Source of the DNA: Diadema setosum
Taxonomy: Eukaryota; Echinodermata; Echinoidea; Diadematoida; Diadematidae
Direction of reading: 5' to 3'
Assembly (NCBI GenBank): GCA_033980235.1
Contig: CM067075.1
Location: 21,905,011-21,969,010 of the forward strand
Length of the DNA: 64,000 nucleotides
The notes beneath the pieces are model-generated. The model ran no database searches, was not told the origin of the DNA, and worked only from the letters and a program-made list of their open reading frames with translations. Both the position numbers and the translations under genes were made by a program. This document shows, one piece after another, positions 61,301 to 63,656 of the stretch. How positions within the stretch are numbered: position 1 is the first letter of the stretch; each line of letters opens with the position of its first letter.

Positions 61301-62240
61301 TCCTTTCATTCCACTATCTACTTCACATTGCACTTTTCTTCTCTTTTCTTGAATTATTCATCTTCTTTTTTTCTCTTTTTTTTTTACAAACCCAATGCCA
61401 TTGTAAGATGATGTGCACAACTGAACATGTTGTACAGAGAAGTCTAAGACTCATGTGAATTAAAAAAAAGAAGAAGAAAAGTCTTATTCTCATGCTGGGA
61501 ATGATGGTAACACAGAAGTTATCATGCACTTTTCATATGCATTGGTACATACAATGTACATGTACTTGCAGCTAACAGAAGCTTGCTTTACAATTCTGGA
61601 AACAACAAAATCATACTATTCTGTTCAAACTCACTAGTCCTAAATAATGTACAAATCTGTATATTTGGTGTTGCAACATTTTGTCTCACACAATTATTCA
61701 GGAACTTAACGAGCCACAAAGCAGTGCACAGAAATTCTATCCTTACATACATAGTACACAGGTCTATGCAGCCATCGCCCACTCAAAAGTGAAATGTAGT
61801 AATCTGCACTGTGACATGAGATTTTATATGATTTAAAGTGGTTTCCTCTTTCCAATGGAAGAAGTTTCTGGTTGAAAATCAAATTACTTCACACGGCGAT
61901 GAATTCAAGGAAATTTAGGATGGGGTATGATCACAAGACATATATTCTTTTCCCCAAATTAGCAAACATACCAACACCACTCAAATGAAACAAATGAATG
62001 AAAGTTTGGGAGCTTACCAGTCTTTGCAGCAACCTCCCTCTTTTCCTCCTCTAGTCTTGCTTTCCAGACCTCCTCCAGTTCACTCATGGCCTCCTGATTG
62101 GCCATTGTCAGGGTCTGGCGCAGTTCGCTCAAGGCCTGGGCCTGTTCCAGGGCCAGCTCGGCTCTTATGGCGTCGGTCTGGCCCGCGTAGAGCTGTTCAA
62201 GGGTGGACTTGACCGAGTCTAGCTCCTGTTGAGCTCTGGC
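1965..62240 (-). CDS. PCNT: Pericentrin-family centrosomal coiled-coil scaffold, partial gene (11 internal exons)
   Basis: Seen: joining 62240-62018, 28866-28787, 26553-26331, 25724-23890, 23365-23084, 22667-22334, 21618-21436, 20604-20525, 5378-5239, 2960-2755 and 2111-1965 gives one open frame of about 3,733 nt. Every junction is AG/GT and phases match throughout. The product is highly charged heptad coiled coil, interrupted by a Ser/Pro linker and a basic loop. Family knowledge: pericentrin/AKAP9 proteins are giant centrosomal scaffolds that anchor gamma-tubulin complexes and kinases. Three segments resemble human pericentrin in the correct order: [12 protein letters not shown] in the long exon, [16 protein letters not shown] followed by an LLRVLTTVV helix, and the [11 protein letters not shown] patch. 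The last two also resemble AKAP9; invertebrates often have one gene for both. No start, stop or C-terminal PACT region lies in the window, so both ends are missing. Family identity is fairly secure; the choice of PCNT over AKAP9 rests mainly on the first motif. Confidence 0.82.
2112..2754 (-). other. Intron between pericentrin-like exons J and K
   Basis: A 643-bp AT-rich intron; nothing else recognised. Confidence 0.7.
2755..2960 (-). CDS. PCNT: Pericentrin-like exon J with conserved helix and basic linker
   Basis: A 206-nt exon in phase 2 to 1. The acceptor is caattgcaactaacag and the donor is GTTGGAG/gtaagtgg. It begins [20 protein letters not shown] followed by [13 protein letters not shown], which matches the pericentrin/AKAP9 pattern of a hydrophobic helix ending in an Ile-Gly/Arg-Arg motif. 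The second half is a disordered, Arg/Pro/Gly-rich linker ([20 protein letters not shown]). This marks the exit from the long coiled coil. Confidence 0.85.
2961..5238 (-). other. Intron between exons I and J
   Basis: 2,278 bp of AT-rich intron with no coding signal, RNA gene or clear repeat boundary recognised. Confidence 0.65.
5239..5378 (-). CDS. PCNT: Pericentrin-like exon I
   Basis: A 140-nt exon in phase 0 to 2, [20 protein letters not shown] to [11 protein letters not shown](R). The acceptor is ccctgcccccaaacag and the donor is GAAAG/gtcagtgt. The segment [16 protein letters not shown] closely resembles a conserved human pericentrin stretch that lies just before a short helical domain, and exon J supplies that helix. 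Confidence 0.85.
6104..6476. mobile_element. Palindromic MITE with TTAA target duplication (family 1)
   Basis: A 373-bp element bounded by TTAA at both ends. The left arm TTAAAGGGGAAGGCTAGTAA is mirrored by TTACTAGCCTTCCCCTTTAA, and the arms pair almost to the centre (CATTACTTGAATATGAGACC on one arm). TTAA target sites are typical of piggyBac-type and some other DNA transposons; there is no coding capacity. A second, half-length copy is at 59593-59782. Confidence 0.85.
7409..7545. mobile_element. Short hairpin MITE with GGGCATTTCATGAAG ends
   Basis: The left arm GGGCATTTCACGAAGCATTT is mirrored by the right arm ending ACTTCATGAAATGCCC, with CCGACAAATTTGTCGG forming a smaller palindrome inside. 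The right end runs into a poly-C tract at about 7539-7552. About 135 bp and non-coding. Confidence 0.65.
8501..8718. mobile_element. CTGTA-ended hairpin MITE
   Basis: The left end is TA|CTGTAAACTT and the right end is AATTTACAG|TA, so TA dinucleotides flank a 218-bp element. The inner arms pair through GTGCAA/TGCACAAAA words. Member of the CTGTA family (see 9759-9962). Confidence 0.6.
9759..9962. mobile_element. CTGTA-ended hairpin MITE, best-preserved CGCGAAAA copy
   Basis: The left end CTGTAAAAGTGGAAATTTTC pairs with the right end GAAAATATCCACTTTTACAG. The interior repeats GCGCGAAAAT, CGCGAAATTC and related words on both strands, which makes the 204-bp unit a long imperfect hairpin. A TA follows the right end. 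No protein is encoded. It is probably mobilised by a TA-targeting (Tc1/mariner-like) transposase, but that is inference. Confidence 0.75.
10853..10934. repeat. CT / CTAT microsatellite
   Basis: A CT dinucleotide run grading into TATC tetranucleotides; simple sequence inside the 15 kb intron. Confidence 0.85.
12277..12360. repeat. (TAGA)n tetranucleotide microsatellite
   Basis: About twenty TAGA units with one GACAGA variant near the right end, followed by a CA-rich stretch to about 12430. Open frames across it are artefacts of the repeat. Confidence 0.95.
13021..13480. repeat. Polypyrimidine CTC/CTT tract and opposing GGA/GAA tract
   Basis: 13021-13158 is CTC/CTT-rich and ends in a run of CTC triplets. 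13297-13352 is GAA/GGA-rich, the opposite strand bias, and 13375-13480 is again pyrimidine-rich. The two tracts are reverse complements in style and could pair as a loose hairpin or form triplex DNA. Confidence 0.8.
13606..13690. repeat. AAT run followed by TTTATATGGCGC repeat fragment
   Basis: AATAATAAT units precede GCATTTATATGGCGCTTC and TTTCTAAGCGCACTTTGC. A very similar TTTATATAGCGC-type block ends many invertebrate dispersed repeats, so this is probably the tail of an old SINE or MITE. Its boundaries are unclear. Confidence 0.5.
14447..14530. repeat. CT-rich microsatellite
   Basis: Imperfect CT/CCCT run; simple sequence only. Confidence 0.85.
15687..15976. mobile_element. Non-autonomous hAT-like element with 5-bp target duplication
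   Basis: The left terminus CAGGGTTCCCAGC is mirrored by the right terminus GCTGGGTACCCTG. AGCTT directly abuts both ends (15682-15686 and 15977-15981), a 5-bp target duplication. The 290-bp interior is low-complexity: TCCCTGATT words repeat near both ends. CAGGG ends with 5-8 bp duplications are characteristic of hAT-superfamily transposons. There is no coding capacity. Confidence 0.75.
16738..16815. repeat. (CTAT)n microsatellite
   Basis: Roughly fifteen CTAT units ending in CTGT variants. The nearby 50-bp phrase ACCTATCTGCTATATGTGTG recurs at about 16948, a local duplication. Confidence 0.9.
18229..18427. mobile_element. Hairpin element with ATGCAGACCTCCCAACC ends
   Basis: The left end ATGCAGACCTCCCAACC is the reverse complement of the right end GGTTGGGAGGTCTGCAT. 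The inner arms also pair loosely (CTGACTTAAAATTG against AAATTCAGA). About 199 bp, non-coding and likely a MITE; no clear target duplication was found. Confidence 0.65.
19641..19880 (+). mobile_element. tRNA-derived SINE followed by CT microsatellite
   Basis: A tRNA-like head carries an A-box-like TAGCGGTAGTGG (about 19649-19660) and a B-box-like GAGTTCAATTT (about 19692-19702), with CTGACTCCCAA in the anticodon-arm region. The body includes TCTCGACCCAGGAGTACAAA and TGGGTACCCGGC. Internal A and B boxes spaced this way indicate an RNA polymerase III promoter of tRNA origin. It ends near a CT run (19885-19935), as SINE tails often do. Its protein partner would be an unseen LINE. Confidence 0.75.
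19885..19936. repeat. (CT)n microsatellite
   Basis: Nearly perfect CT dinucleotide run adjacent to the SINE. Confidence 0.95.
20011..20398. mobile_element. Palindromic MITE with TTAA target duplication (family 2)
   Basis: The left end TTAAAGGGATGGTACAGTAT mirrors a right end ATACGATCCCTTTAA; TTAA flanks both. The arms pair through TTTGATGAAAATTGGGTTT and AAACCAATTTTCATTAAATA. 388 bp and non-coding. A sister copy is at 60136-60527. Confidence 0.8.
20525..20604 (-). CDS. PCNT: Pericentrin-like exon H
   Basis: An 80-nt exon in phase 1 to 0 encoding (G)[18 protein letters not shown] then ALSEENNQ. The acceptor is tttgtggtgcag and the donor is AATCAG/gtgcgctt. It is followed by a 15,146-bp intron. 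Joined to exon I it reads [16 protein letters not shown], an unbroken heptad, which argues that no exon is missing in between. Confidence 0.82.
20605..21435 (-). other. Intron between exons G and H
   Basis: 831-bp intron containing most of a CTGTA hairpin element at 21178-21397; otherwise unremarkable. Confidence 0.7.
21178..21397. mobile_element. CTGTA-ended hairpin MITE
   Basis: The left end CTGTAAAACCAGACATTT pairs with the right end AGTTTCAGGTTTTACAG, followed by TA. The interior has TTTCGCAAATT and AATTCGCCAAAG on opposite arms. The right end lies only 38 bp from the exon G donor. Confidence 0.65.
21436..21618 (-). CDS. PCNT: Pericentrin-like exon G
   Basis: A 183-nt, phase 1-1 exon of 61 codons: (D)[17 protein letters not shown] through [15 protein letters not shown]. 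The acceptor is ttttccccacag and the donor is GAAAAAG/gtaaaatt. It is a coiled coil rich in Glu, Gln and Ala, joined in frame to exons F and H. It could be a cassette exon because its length is divisible by three. Confidence 0.87.
21619..22333 (-). other. Intron between exons F and G
   Basis: 715-bp AT-rich intron, no further feature seen. Confidence 0.7.
22334..22667 (-). CDS. PCNT: Pericentrin-like exon F
   Basis: A 334-nt exon in phase 0 to 1. It starts [20 protein letters not shown] and ends [16 protein letters not shown]. The acceptor is ccacatttgcag and the donor is AAAAAG/gtacctct. It is continuous coiled coil with a mid-exon Ala-rich stretch ([20 protein letters not shown]). Confidence 0.88.
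22668..23083 (-). other. Intron between exons E and F
   Basis: 416-bp AT-rich intron, no further feature seen. Confidence 0.7.
23084..23365 (-). CDS. PCNT: Pericentrin-like exon E
   Basis: A 282-nt, phase 0-0 exon of 94 codons, [20 protein letters not shown] to EEHEEHVKR. The acceptor is ccatttcgtgttgcag and the donor is AAAAGG/gtgagtgg. It is pure charged coiled coil. Being a multiple of three in phase 0, it could be skipped without shifting the frame. Confidence 0.88.
23366..23889 (-). other. Intron between exons D and E
   Basis: 524-bp intron. Weak CTGTATATGCCGC and GAATTTCATG words at about 23434-23480 resemble a fragment of the CTGTA family. Confidence 0.65.
23890..25724 (-). CDS. PCNT: Pericentrin-like exon D, the large central coiled-coil exon
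   Basis: A 1,835-nt exon giving about 612 residues in phase 1 to 0. The acceptor is gtgttttgtctcag before AAATGCGG and the donor is AAACAG/gtaataac. Exon residues 1-140 are coiled coil and include [12 protein letters not shown] (about 111-122), the best pericentrin match. Residues 142-186 are a Ser/Pro/Asp-rich break with YESPRG and [14 protein letters not shown], likely flexible and with SP sites that proline-directed kinases could use. Residues 187-612 return to long heptad coil ([32 protein letters not shown] and others). The open frame runs on past the donor into intron sequence ([10 protein letters not shown]), which is not part of the exon. Confidence 0.9.
25725..26330 (-). other. Intron between exons C and D
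   Basis: 606-bp AT-rich intron, no further feature seen. Confidence 0.7.
26331..26553 (-). CDS. PCNT: Pericentrin-like exon C
   Basis: A 223-nt exon in phase 0 to 1 encoding [20 protein letters not shown] through [14 protein letters not shown], a glutamate-rich coiled coil. The acceptor is cttctcccggtag and the donor is GCTGAAG/gtaggact. It has the same length and phase as exon A, which hints at ancestral exon duplication. The bases on either side are AT-rich intron, while the exon itself is GC-rich, which sharpens its edges. Confidence 0.85.
27005..27569. mobile_element. Long palindromic MITE with TTAA target duplication (family 3)
   Basis: TTAA bounds both ends. The left arm TTAAAGGGAAGGTAAACCC mirrors the right arm GGGTTTATCTTCCCTTTAA. 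Pairing continues through AATGTGGATTGAGTGAAAGC, GATGAGGAGACTACTAGAGG and beyond, giving arms of about 220 bp and a loop of about 120 bp. 565 bp. The near-complete pairing suggests either recent insertion or good structural conservation. Confidence 0.85.
28047..28671. mobile_element. CTGTA-family element, long variant (625 bp)
   Basis: The left end TA|CTGTATACGCTATAATTTTC mirrors GAAATATATAGCGTATACAG|TA, with TA on both sides. Both arms carry TTTCGCGAAT-type words, while the middle 400 bp is unrelated and unpaired. It may be a deletion derivative that keeps some internal sequence of its parent. It ends 116 bp from exon B. Confidence 0.75.
28787..28866 (-). CDS. PCNT: Pericentrin-like exon B
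   Basis: An 80-nt exon in phase 1 to 0, coding [20 protein letters not shown] then EHREVVQ. The acceptor is atgtttaatgcag and the donor is gtgcag/gtatgtag. Heptad hydrophobics continue without a break from exon A across a 33,151-bp intron and into exon C. It is too short to appear as an obvious ORF but is fixed by its splice sites and frame. Confidence 0.82.
29161..29475. repeat. GC-rich array with 10-bp period (CGTGCGNNNN), copy 1
   Basis: From about 29215 to 29390 the sequence falls in near-perfect 10-base register: a CGTGCG core (or CGCACG, CGTACG) followed by four variable bases, such as GCTG, GTTT, GGTG, GCTC. The left edge begins CAGTCAGACCATTAAGTTAT then GTTACTCCCGCACGCACTGC, and the same edge recurs inverted at copy 2. 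The right part changes to TTGGCACGGTACCGTGCG units. GC content is far above the flanks. Every frame is open on both strands because the repeat lacks stops; these are not genes. Confidence 0.85.
29512..30360. other. Intron segment with scattered CGTGCG words and triplet repeats
   Basis: Contains isolated GTGCG-rich phrases (29760-29910) that look like decayed array sequence, an AAC run at about 30200-30219 and GATGATGAT at about 30260-30284. No gene seen. Confidence 0.5.
30901..30967. repeat. Two identical palindromes GGGAACCTGGTAAACCAGGTTCCC
   Basis: A 10-bp stem (GGGAACCTGG / CCAGGTTCCC) with a TAAA loop occurs at 30901-30924 and again at 30944-30967, with 19 bp between, each followed by GTA. 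It could form twin hairpins or cruciforms, or be dyad binding sites. No terminator role is implied in this eukaryotic intron. Confidence 0.8.
32127..32335. repeat. Long (TA)n tracts
   Basis: Three TA-dinucleotide runs separated by a repeated ACATAGATTAATAAATATAA-type phrase (about 32178 and 32256), so the tract itself is a tandem duplication of a TA-run-plus-spacer unit. Confidence 0.9.
33606..33652. repeat. (GT)n(GA)n microsatellite
   Basis: GT dinucleotides followed directly by GA dinucleotides, inside duplication copy 1 and absent from copy 2. Confidence 0.9.
34724..34765. repeat. (CAA)n then poly-A
   Basis: Expanded CAA repeat inside duplication copy 1. Copy 2 has only CAACAAAAGG at the matching place (38080), so the expansion came after duplication. 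Confidence 0.85.
35219..35330. repeat. (TA)n tract
   Basis: TA dinucleotide run lying between the two copies of the local duplication. Confidence 0.95.
36610..36681. repeat. (TA)n tract
   Basis: TA dinucleotide run inside duplication copy 2. Confidence 0.95.
36940..37931. mobile_element. Fold-back element, copy 1 (about 990 bp, long inverted arms)
   Basis: It opens TTGGTACCACCTGAGGTGG and closes with the reverse complement CCACCTCAGGTGGTACCAA. The arms, about 270 bp each, share GCAAAACCTTTTTGGTGTCA, GAGTAGCTTAGTCATAA and CCCTATACTTCTGAATCGAA words, and the unpaired centre is about 430 bp. The palindromic tip CCACCTGAGGTGG is unusual. TATCTG abuts both ends as a possible 6-bp target duplication, but the right flank is shared with copy 2, so the true end may be a little further out. 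Non-coding. Confidence 0.8.
38385..39372. mobile_element. Fold-back element, copy 2 (about 988 bp)
   Basis: It has the same arms and centre as 36940-37931 (for example GTGCGCTTAGTCTTTAT twice, and CATTATAATG-like centre words), about 90 percent alike by eye. The left end is diverged (TTAGTACCACTCGAGGTGG). The phrase ATATCTGGCCTGGCCCATGG follows both copies, and an inverted relative, TAGTCCATGGGCCAAGAGCC, precedes this one at 38352, so the inverted repeat may reach out to the CCATGG words. Confidence 0.8.
41911..41942. repeat. (GA)n microsatellite
   Basis: Short GA dinucleotide run with one break. Confidence 0.9.
42744..43079. repeat. GC-rich array with 10-bp period, copy 2 (inverted relative to copy 1)
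   Basis: Read on the minus strand it starts CAGTCAGACCATTATGTTAT then GTTACTCCCGCACGCACTGC, the same edge as copy 1 at 29161, and continues with CGTGCG or CGCACG cores every 10 bases separated by four variable bases (AGAT, AACC, CAGC, GAGC). The minus-strand end that follows is different from copy 1, so only the edge and the period are conserved, not the individual units. Both-strand open frames of up to 186 codons are artefacts. Confidence 0.85.
43189..43344. repeat. (TTG)n triplet array with GCT interruptions
   Basis: About fifty TTG triplets interrupted by runs of GCT and two GGATA/GGACA joints. It starts about 110 bp beyond the GC-rich array. On the minus strand it reads as poly-Asn or poly-Gln/Ser frames, which is a repeat artefact. 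Confidence 0.95.
44551..44624. repeat. Tandem duplication, 37-bp unit x2
   Basis: ACAGCAAAGGTTTTCAATAA followed by TCACAAAAACTCAAC occurs twice back to back with identical sequence, so it is recent. Confidence 0.9.
45466..45674. mobile_element. Telomere-like MITE with GGGCAATTACCCCC ends and 9-bp target duplication
   Basis: The left edge has GGGCAATTACCCCC twice in tandem; the right edge has GGGGTAATTGCCC twice, inverted. Between them lie TTAGGGTTAGGGTTAGG and a GGATTA run (45598-45624). GTACACATT abuts both sides (45457-45465 and 45675-45683), a 9-bp target duplication that shows the whole block inserted as a unit. It is not a chromosome end. Confidence 0.8.
45750..45868. repeat. Direct duplication of GGGATTCTTCTGCTTCTCAT block
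   Basis: The phrase GGGATTCTTCTGC appears three times and the longer block with ACAATCACCATAGTAAGCC twice within about 120 bp; a recent local duplication. Confidence 0.8.
46798..46880 (-). pseudogene. Possible Ig-domain exon fragment
   Basis: The minus strand reads [20 protein letters not shown] then DTL(V). The spacing V-x-W-x-R-x5-TIL resembles the B-C strands of an immunoglobulin domain of the IgLON/Dpr cell-adhesion type, from family knowledge. Possible splice sites are an acceptor catcgccag at 46863 and a donor ACACTG/gtgtgtgg at 46797. No neighbouring Ig exon with the Cys partner was found, so it may be a relic, a chance match or part of a nested gene. Confidence 0.22.
49185..49455. 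mobile_element. hAT-like MITE with CAGGGCTTGA ends
   Basis: The left end CAGGGCTTGATTTC mirrors the right end GTCAAGCCCTG. Inside, GGTGGCCCATTCAGGCCAC and TAGTGGCCCAGGACCACCAG form further inverted blocks. 271 bp. No flanking duplication was found, so the assignment rests on the ends alone. It stops 11 bp before the CTGTA element at 49467. Confidence 0.6.
49467..49659. mobile_element. CTGTA-family hairpin MITE, well preserved
   Basis: The left end TA|CTGTACGAGCTGAAATTTTC is mirrored exactly by GAAAATTTCAGCTCGTACAG|TA. TTTCGCGAATTTCGCGAA and AATTCGCGAAAAT lie on opposite arms. The near-perfect 20-bp ends and intact TA on both sides suggest a young insertion. Confidence 0.85.
51511..52263 (+). 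CDS. LINE ORF1 protein: coiled coil plus RRM-like nucleic-acid-binding domain
   Basis: The reading frame opens at GTG 51505; ATG 51511 is the likely start, giving 250 residues. Numbered from the GTG, residues 40-95 form a coiled coil ([20 protein letters not shown]), which trimerises ORF1 proteins in related elements. Residues 98-175 look like an RRM, with [10 protein letters not shown] as the first strand and [14 protein letters not shown] near its end. Residues 178-252 match the ORF1 C-terminal pattern ([20 protein letters not shown]). By family knowledge it packages the element RNA and acts as a chaperone. No stop or frameshift is seen. There is no zinc knuckle in this ORF. Confidence 0.85.
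   Translation: MMAVGTRATKNMVKEALMDDEVICALRSLLFEAFDMKLDQLFVRLDKQDGAILDLESKVERMEKAYVKLQEKHEILQEKNKKLESALNHQEQYSRRNCVRIFGVPEREREDTNKLVCDIANNHLGTNLKMEDIDRSHRIGHRPEPPAGSTPALHKPRPIIVKLTSYRQRQNLLVNRRKLKEKKTGISIYEDLTSTNRNLLWEAMKESKKDESRVQSAWSTDGRIIVSVKSGNNKTVKRQIHTMEDLLKLH
52471..55665 (+). CDS. LINE ORF2 protein: APE-type endonuclease and reverse transcriptase
   Basis: 1,064 residues, uninterrupted. An in-frame stop directly precedes ATG 52471, fixing the start. Residues 1-30 carry a small Cys/His cluster (C2, C4, C18, C21, H30) with a WLCVNC motif. Residues 110-330 are an exonuclease-endonuclease-phosphatase domain: N116 in HVNARSL, E145 in SETW, YRPP at 221, GDFNID at 253, SDHFPI at 320. The reverse transcriptase covers about 605-860: NYRPVALLS, catalytic D697 in [22 protein letters not shown] at 753 and FADDT at 784. 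The C-terminal part has [10 protein letters not shown] and LQKRAIRL, standard for this clade. It nicks target DNA and primes cDNA there. All catalytic residues are present, so it could be active. ORF1 ends 207 bp upstream. Confidence 0.95.
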   Translation: MCECESSNVSSSTQSWLCVNCASDALPFNHISDDNEFLLTIYNYFNLTKEININKIESLKINPFDMNSVNHQSLNIDDSQETISNFPDVDCKYMFSEDFHAKHAHINTDLSLFHVNARSLHKNFDQFNTLLATLDFSFSIMAVSETWFSSKTNYNMYDIDNYSLVSMCRPPGKVGGGVALYVKDEYQYVIRNDLSCIADNYEMLFIELTQHNNSFIVACIYRPPSTDIVDFTSKLNDIVEKLESEKKEFYLMGDFNIDLLNYGSHSKTNNFLDMLFSFNVFPLISKPTRISSTRASLIDNIYTNTINKNICNGIIYDDFSDHFPIYVILKGGQCKYKSVKKKCVKKRIINEENLLLFKNRLKCIDWCFVNECSDVNDSYSKFIEKFDMIYCECFPLKIIREKKNKCRKPWITQGILKSIKFKNRLYKASLKYPDAKHISSYKRYKNKLTNIIRCSKYKHYNEMFLSTQGDLKKTWRQINEILGRKKLNVMPKSMCFENSRFSSKQEIANQFNSYFINIGERLSKSISTPYHSFQEYMSCQNAKSFFVKPSSPYEIIKISSLIQTSKASGPDDISPRVIKDCIQYIADPLCDIFNMSLSTGIVPNEFKLAKIVPLFKKDNPQNIENYRPVALLSIFAKLLERLMYDRLYDYLTKENILIPEQFGFRKNHSTSLNLIYFTDYILQEIDKGNICCGVFMDLSKAFDTINHHILLSKLCSYGIRGLPLQWFSNYLLNRKQYVVVDGVESMQGEVNIGVPQGSVLGPLLFLIYVNDIVNCSEILKFSLFADDTVVSYSHRNVNTLIFTLNNELQMLNEWFKCNKLFLNFTKTKYVLFHSKGKKISVNSDLIKIENVIIERTQIINFLGISIHESLDWKHHLENISSRISKCVGVLSKLVSFVPRKILFYIYNAIILPHFNYCNEIWGKTYKTHVEKLYMLQKRAIRLISKSNSRSSSLPIFVKLKILPIYELVRFNILVFMFKYHKGILPVLFHDMFKSNLCFHDYSTRERYSLRMPLARLTVRTHSIRFTGVNEWNSISPDLKSSTTLSRFRTLFKQHTFKKLLSMSE
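56377..56544. mobile_element. Hairpin element with CTGAAATGTTTAACAAAAG arms
   Basis: The left arm CTGAAATGTTTAACAAAAGA then CATTGGAATGCACCTTCC pairs with the right arm ending TCTTTTGTTAAACATTTCAG. The centre repeats CAGCATAACTTGCATGTT inverted, and a third AACAAAAGACAT sits in the loop. A TTAAAGGGGCCC at 56158 may mark the left end of a larger parent, but no matching right end was found. Confidence 0.65.
57117..57313. mobile_element. CTGTA-ended hairpin MITE, diverged
   Basis: Ends TA|CTGTAAAAGCTGAATAATTT and AAAATAACAGTTTTTACAG|TA, with TA on both sides. The interior is AT-rich and has lost most CGCGAAAA words (TTTTGCAAATG and CACGAAAATAA remain). Confidence 0.65.
59194..59402. mobile_element. 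CTGTA-family hairpin MITE, GTAAAAGTGGA subgroup
   Basis: The left end TTGTAAAAGTGGACATTTTC pairs with CCGAAGTGTCCACTTTTACAG (21 bp paired loosely). Internal words TAATTCCGCGGAAT and CTTTTATTTTTGCACTAGC match the copies at 1626 and 9759, so these three form a subfamily. A poly-G tract follows at 59409. Confidence 0.7.
59593..59782. mobile_element. Half copy of TTAA MITE family 1
   Basis: Right-arm sequence of the 6104-6476 element: CTGCACATTACTTGAATATG, TTTTCACACAACAATA, then CAGTTACTAGCCATTCCCTT and TTAA. The left arm is missing or unrecognisable, so this is a truncated relative. Confidence 0.7.
60136..60527. mobile_element. Palindromic MITE with TTAA target duplication (family 2, second copy)
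   Basis: TTAAAGGGACTGTACAGTAC at the left and GAACTGTACACACCCTTTAA at the right, with TTAA both sides. The arms share TTTGATGAAAATCGGTTTTT and the inverted AAACCAATTTTCATCAAATA with the 20011-20398 copy. 392 bp. Confidence 0.8.
60930..61400. repeat. Polypyrimidine-rich intron stretch
   Basis: From about 61140 to 61390 the plus strand is dominated by T and C (TTCCTTTACTCTTTTCCC and similar). It gives long open frames of low-complexity Phe/Leu/Ser sequence, which I do not regard as coding. Confidence 0.6.
62018..62240 (-). CDS. PCNT: Pericentrin-like exon A (most 5' exon in window)
   Basis: A 223-nt exon in phase 0 to 1 encoding 74 residues, [20 protein letters not shown] to [17 protein letters not shown], a pure coiled coil. 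The acceptor is tttgtgaaatag before GCCAGAGCT and the donor is GACTG/gtaagctc. The trailing G joins the AT of the exon at 28866 to make Asp. Exons further 5' must lie beyond the right edge; none was found between 62241 and 64000, where a hAT-like insertion occupies most of the space. Confidence 0.85.
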
Positions 62241-62949
62241 CTATTTCACAAAGAGGGACAAGCATACAAATTTCCTGTGTTATATTTGGGCGTCAATACT
62301 GATTATAAATATACTGCCTCAAGAATCCTGAGCCAACTCTACACAGGAGAGTATACAGTTGCACTTCAAGAGTGACTTTCTTACAAGGAGTATAACGAAA
62401 TTAACTTCCTTTGTACTGAACTGCTTTCTTTTCAGTTGTCTTATGTTTCTTGAAAATTCAGTAGTGTACAATGTATGTCATGTTATTCACAGCATTAATG
62501 TAGTCGGACTCATCATGGGAGGGGTACTTGCTCCCCGGAACAAAAGAAATACTTGTCATGGAATCAATGGCATACCAGTAGACATGGGACAAGATCTTTC
62601 TAAATTCTTGATAAACTACAACTACTTCACAGCTTCTCTTCAGCTGGTGAAGGAACTGGTAGATAATGATGAAGAAACAGGTGGGAAAGACGAAGAAAGG
62701 ATCCATGGGGCAAATGACAAAACACAGGGATGCCAGTGGCAAATTGCTCTTGGGCCGGAAATTTTTTTGGTGAACGAAATTGATGTGCGCGAAGCGCACA
62801 TCACGAGCGCGAAGCGTGAAGTCCCTTCGGCCGGGGTCCAGGGCCCGCTCAAGGGCCCTGGAAGCTCTGGGGTTCTTAGATGCTCTCTGGTGCAATCTGA
62901 GCATTTCTGAGGGCTCTTCTTCCCTCAAATCTAATCCAGAGAAATGAAT

Positions 62950-63112
62950 TTGTAGCAAAAATAAAGAAGTCCTAGTGCCGTAAACTCCGTAGTTTTGCTT
63001 CGTTCAGCTGACTCGATCGACTCACCATACTCTCTCAGCGCTGTAGCTATAGTGAGAGCACAGCATGATCCATGCACCGTACATACATCGCCTAGAAACA
63101 CCACACGTTGCA
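62950..63112. repeat. Internal direct repeat of hAT-like element, unit 1
   Basis: AATTTGTAGCAAAAATAAAG, then AAGTCCTAGTGCCGTAAA and GCTGACTCGATCGACTCACC, ending in GAAACACCACACGTTG. The same string of words recurs at 63474-63656 with a few substitutions and a short insertion (GTACTAGTATATGTGGATT). Confidence 0.85.
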
Positions 63113-63473
63113 GAGACTCCAACCCTCCCGTTTTCGACGGGAGATCTCCCGCCGAAAGCCCATTTTTGCCAAATCTCCCGTTCTCCCATTTGAGATTTGA
63201 TTTCTCCCGCCCTGGCTCTGTGTCTCCCGGTGGAAAGGATTTCTTACCTATTGCTATCGTATGTTGAAAAAATAAGCCTTAGATAGCACCAGAGAACATC
63301 AAGAACCATACGAACTTCGCGCTTCGCACACATCAACTTGGAGCCTCCCGTTTGCTAGGGATTTTGGGCGGGAGAATCTCCAGATCAGAAGGTGCTTGGG
63401 GTTGGAGTCTCTGACGTTGTTCGATCGTGATCGCTTTCCAGACAATAATGTGGTCGTTTTCTAGAAAAAAAAA

Positions 63474-63656
63474 GGAATTTGTAGCAAAAATAAAGAAGTC
63501 CTAGTGCCGTAAAATCCGTAGTTTTGCTCCGTTCAGCTGACTCAATCGACTCACCACACCGTCTCAGCACTGTAGCTATAGCGAGAGCGCAGTACTAGTA
63601 TATGTGGATTCATGCACCGCGACCGCACACAGTACATCGCATAGAAACACCACACA
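63474..63656. repeat. Internal direct repeat of hAT-like element, unit 2
   Basis: Second copy of 62950-63112: GAATTTGTAGCAAAAATAAA, then CAGCTGACTCAATCGACTCA and GAAACACCACACACTG. The two are about 90 percent alike by eye. Confidence 0.85.

Larger units (their letters stand above)
28867..62017 (-). other. 33 kb intron between exons A and B
   Basis: 33,151 bp without a coiled-coil exon in frame. It is a reservoir of mobile DNA listed separately: GC-rich 10-bp arrays, a local duplication, fold-back elements, TA tracts, a telomere-like MITE, an intact LINE and several palindromes. Stretches 39400-41900, 43500-45450, 46000-49180, 49660-51400, 57320-59190 and 60530-62017 show nothing else I can support beyond AT-rich intron and short simple repeats, apart from the weak exon candidate at 46798-46880. 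Confidence 0.65.

Noticed and set aside
61986..62017. Extension of exon A to the left
   Set aside because: A consensus donor (gtaagctc) at 62017 ends the exon, and the frame joins exon B exactly.
62458..62958. 166-codon minus-strand frame upstream of exon A
   Set aside because: It crosses the left boundary of the hAT-like element and is not coiled coil; no acceptor or donor joins it to exon A.
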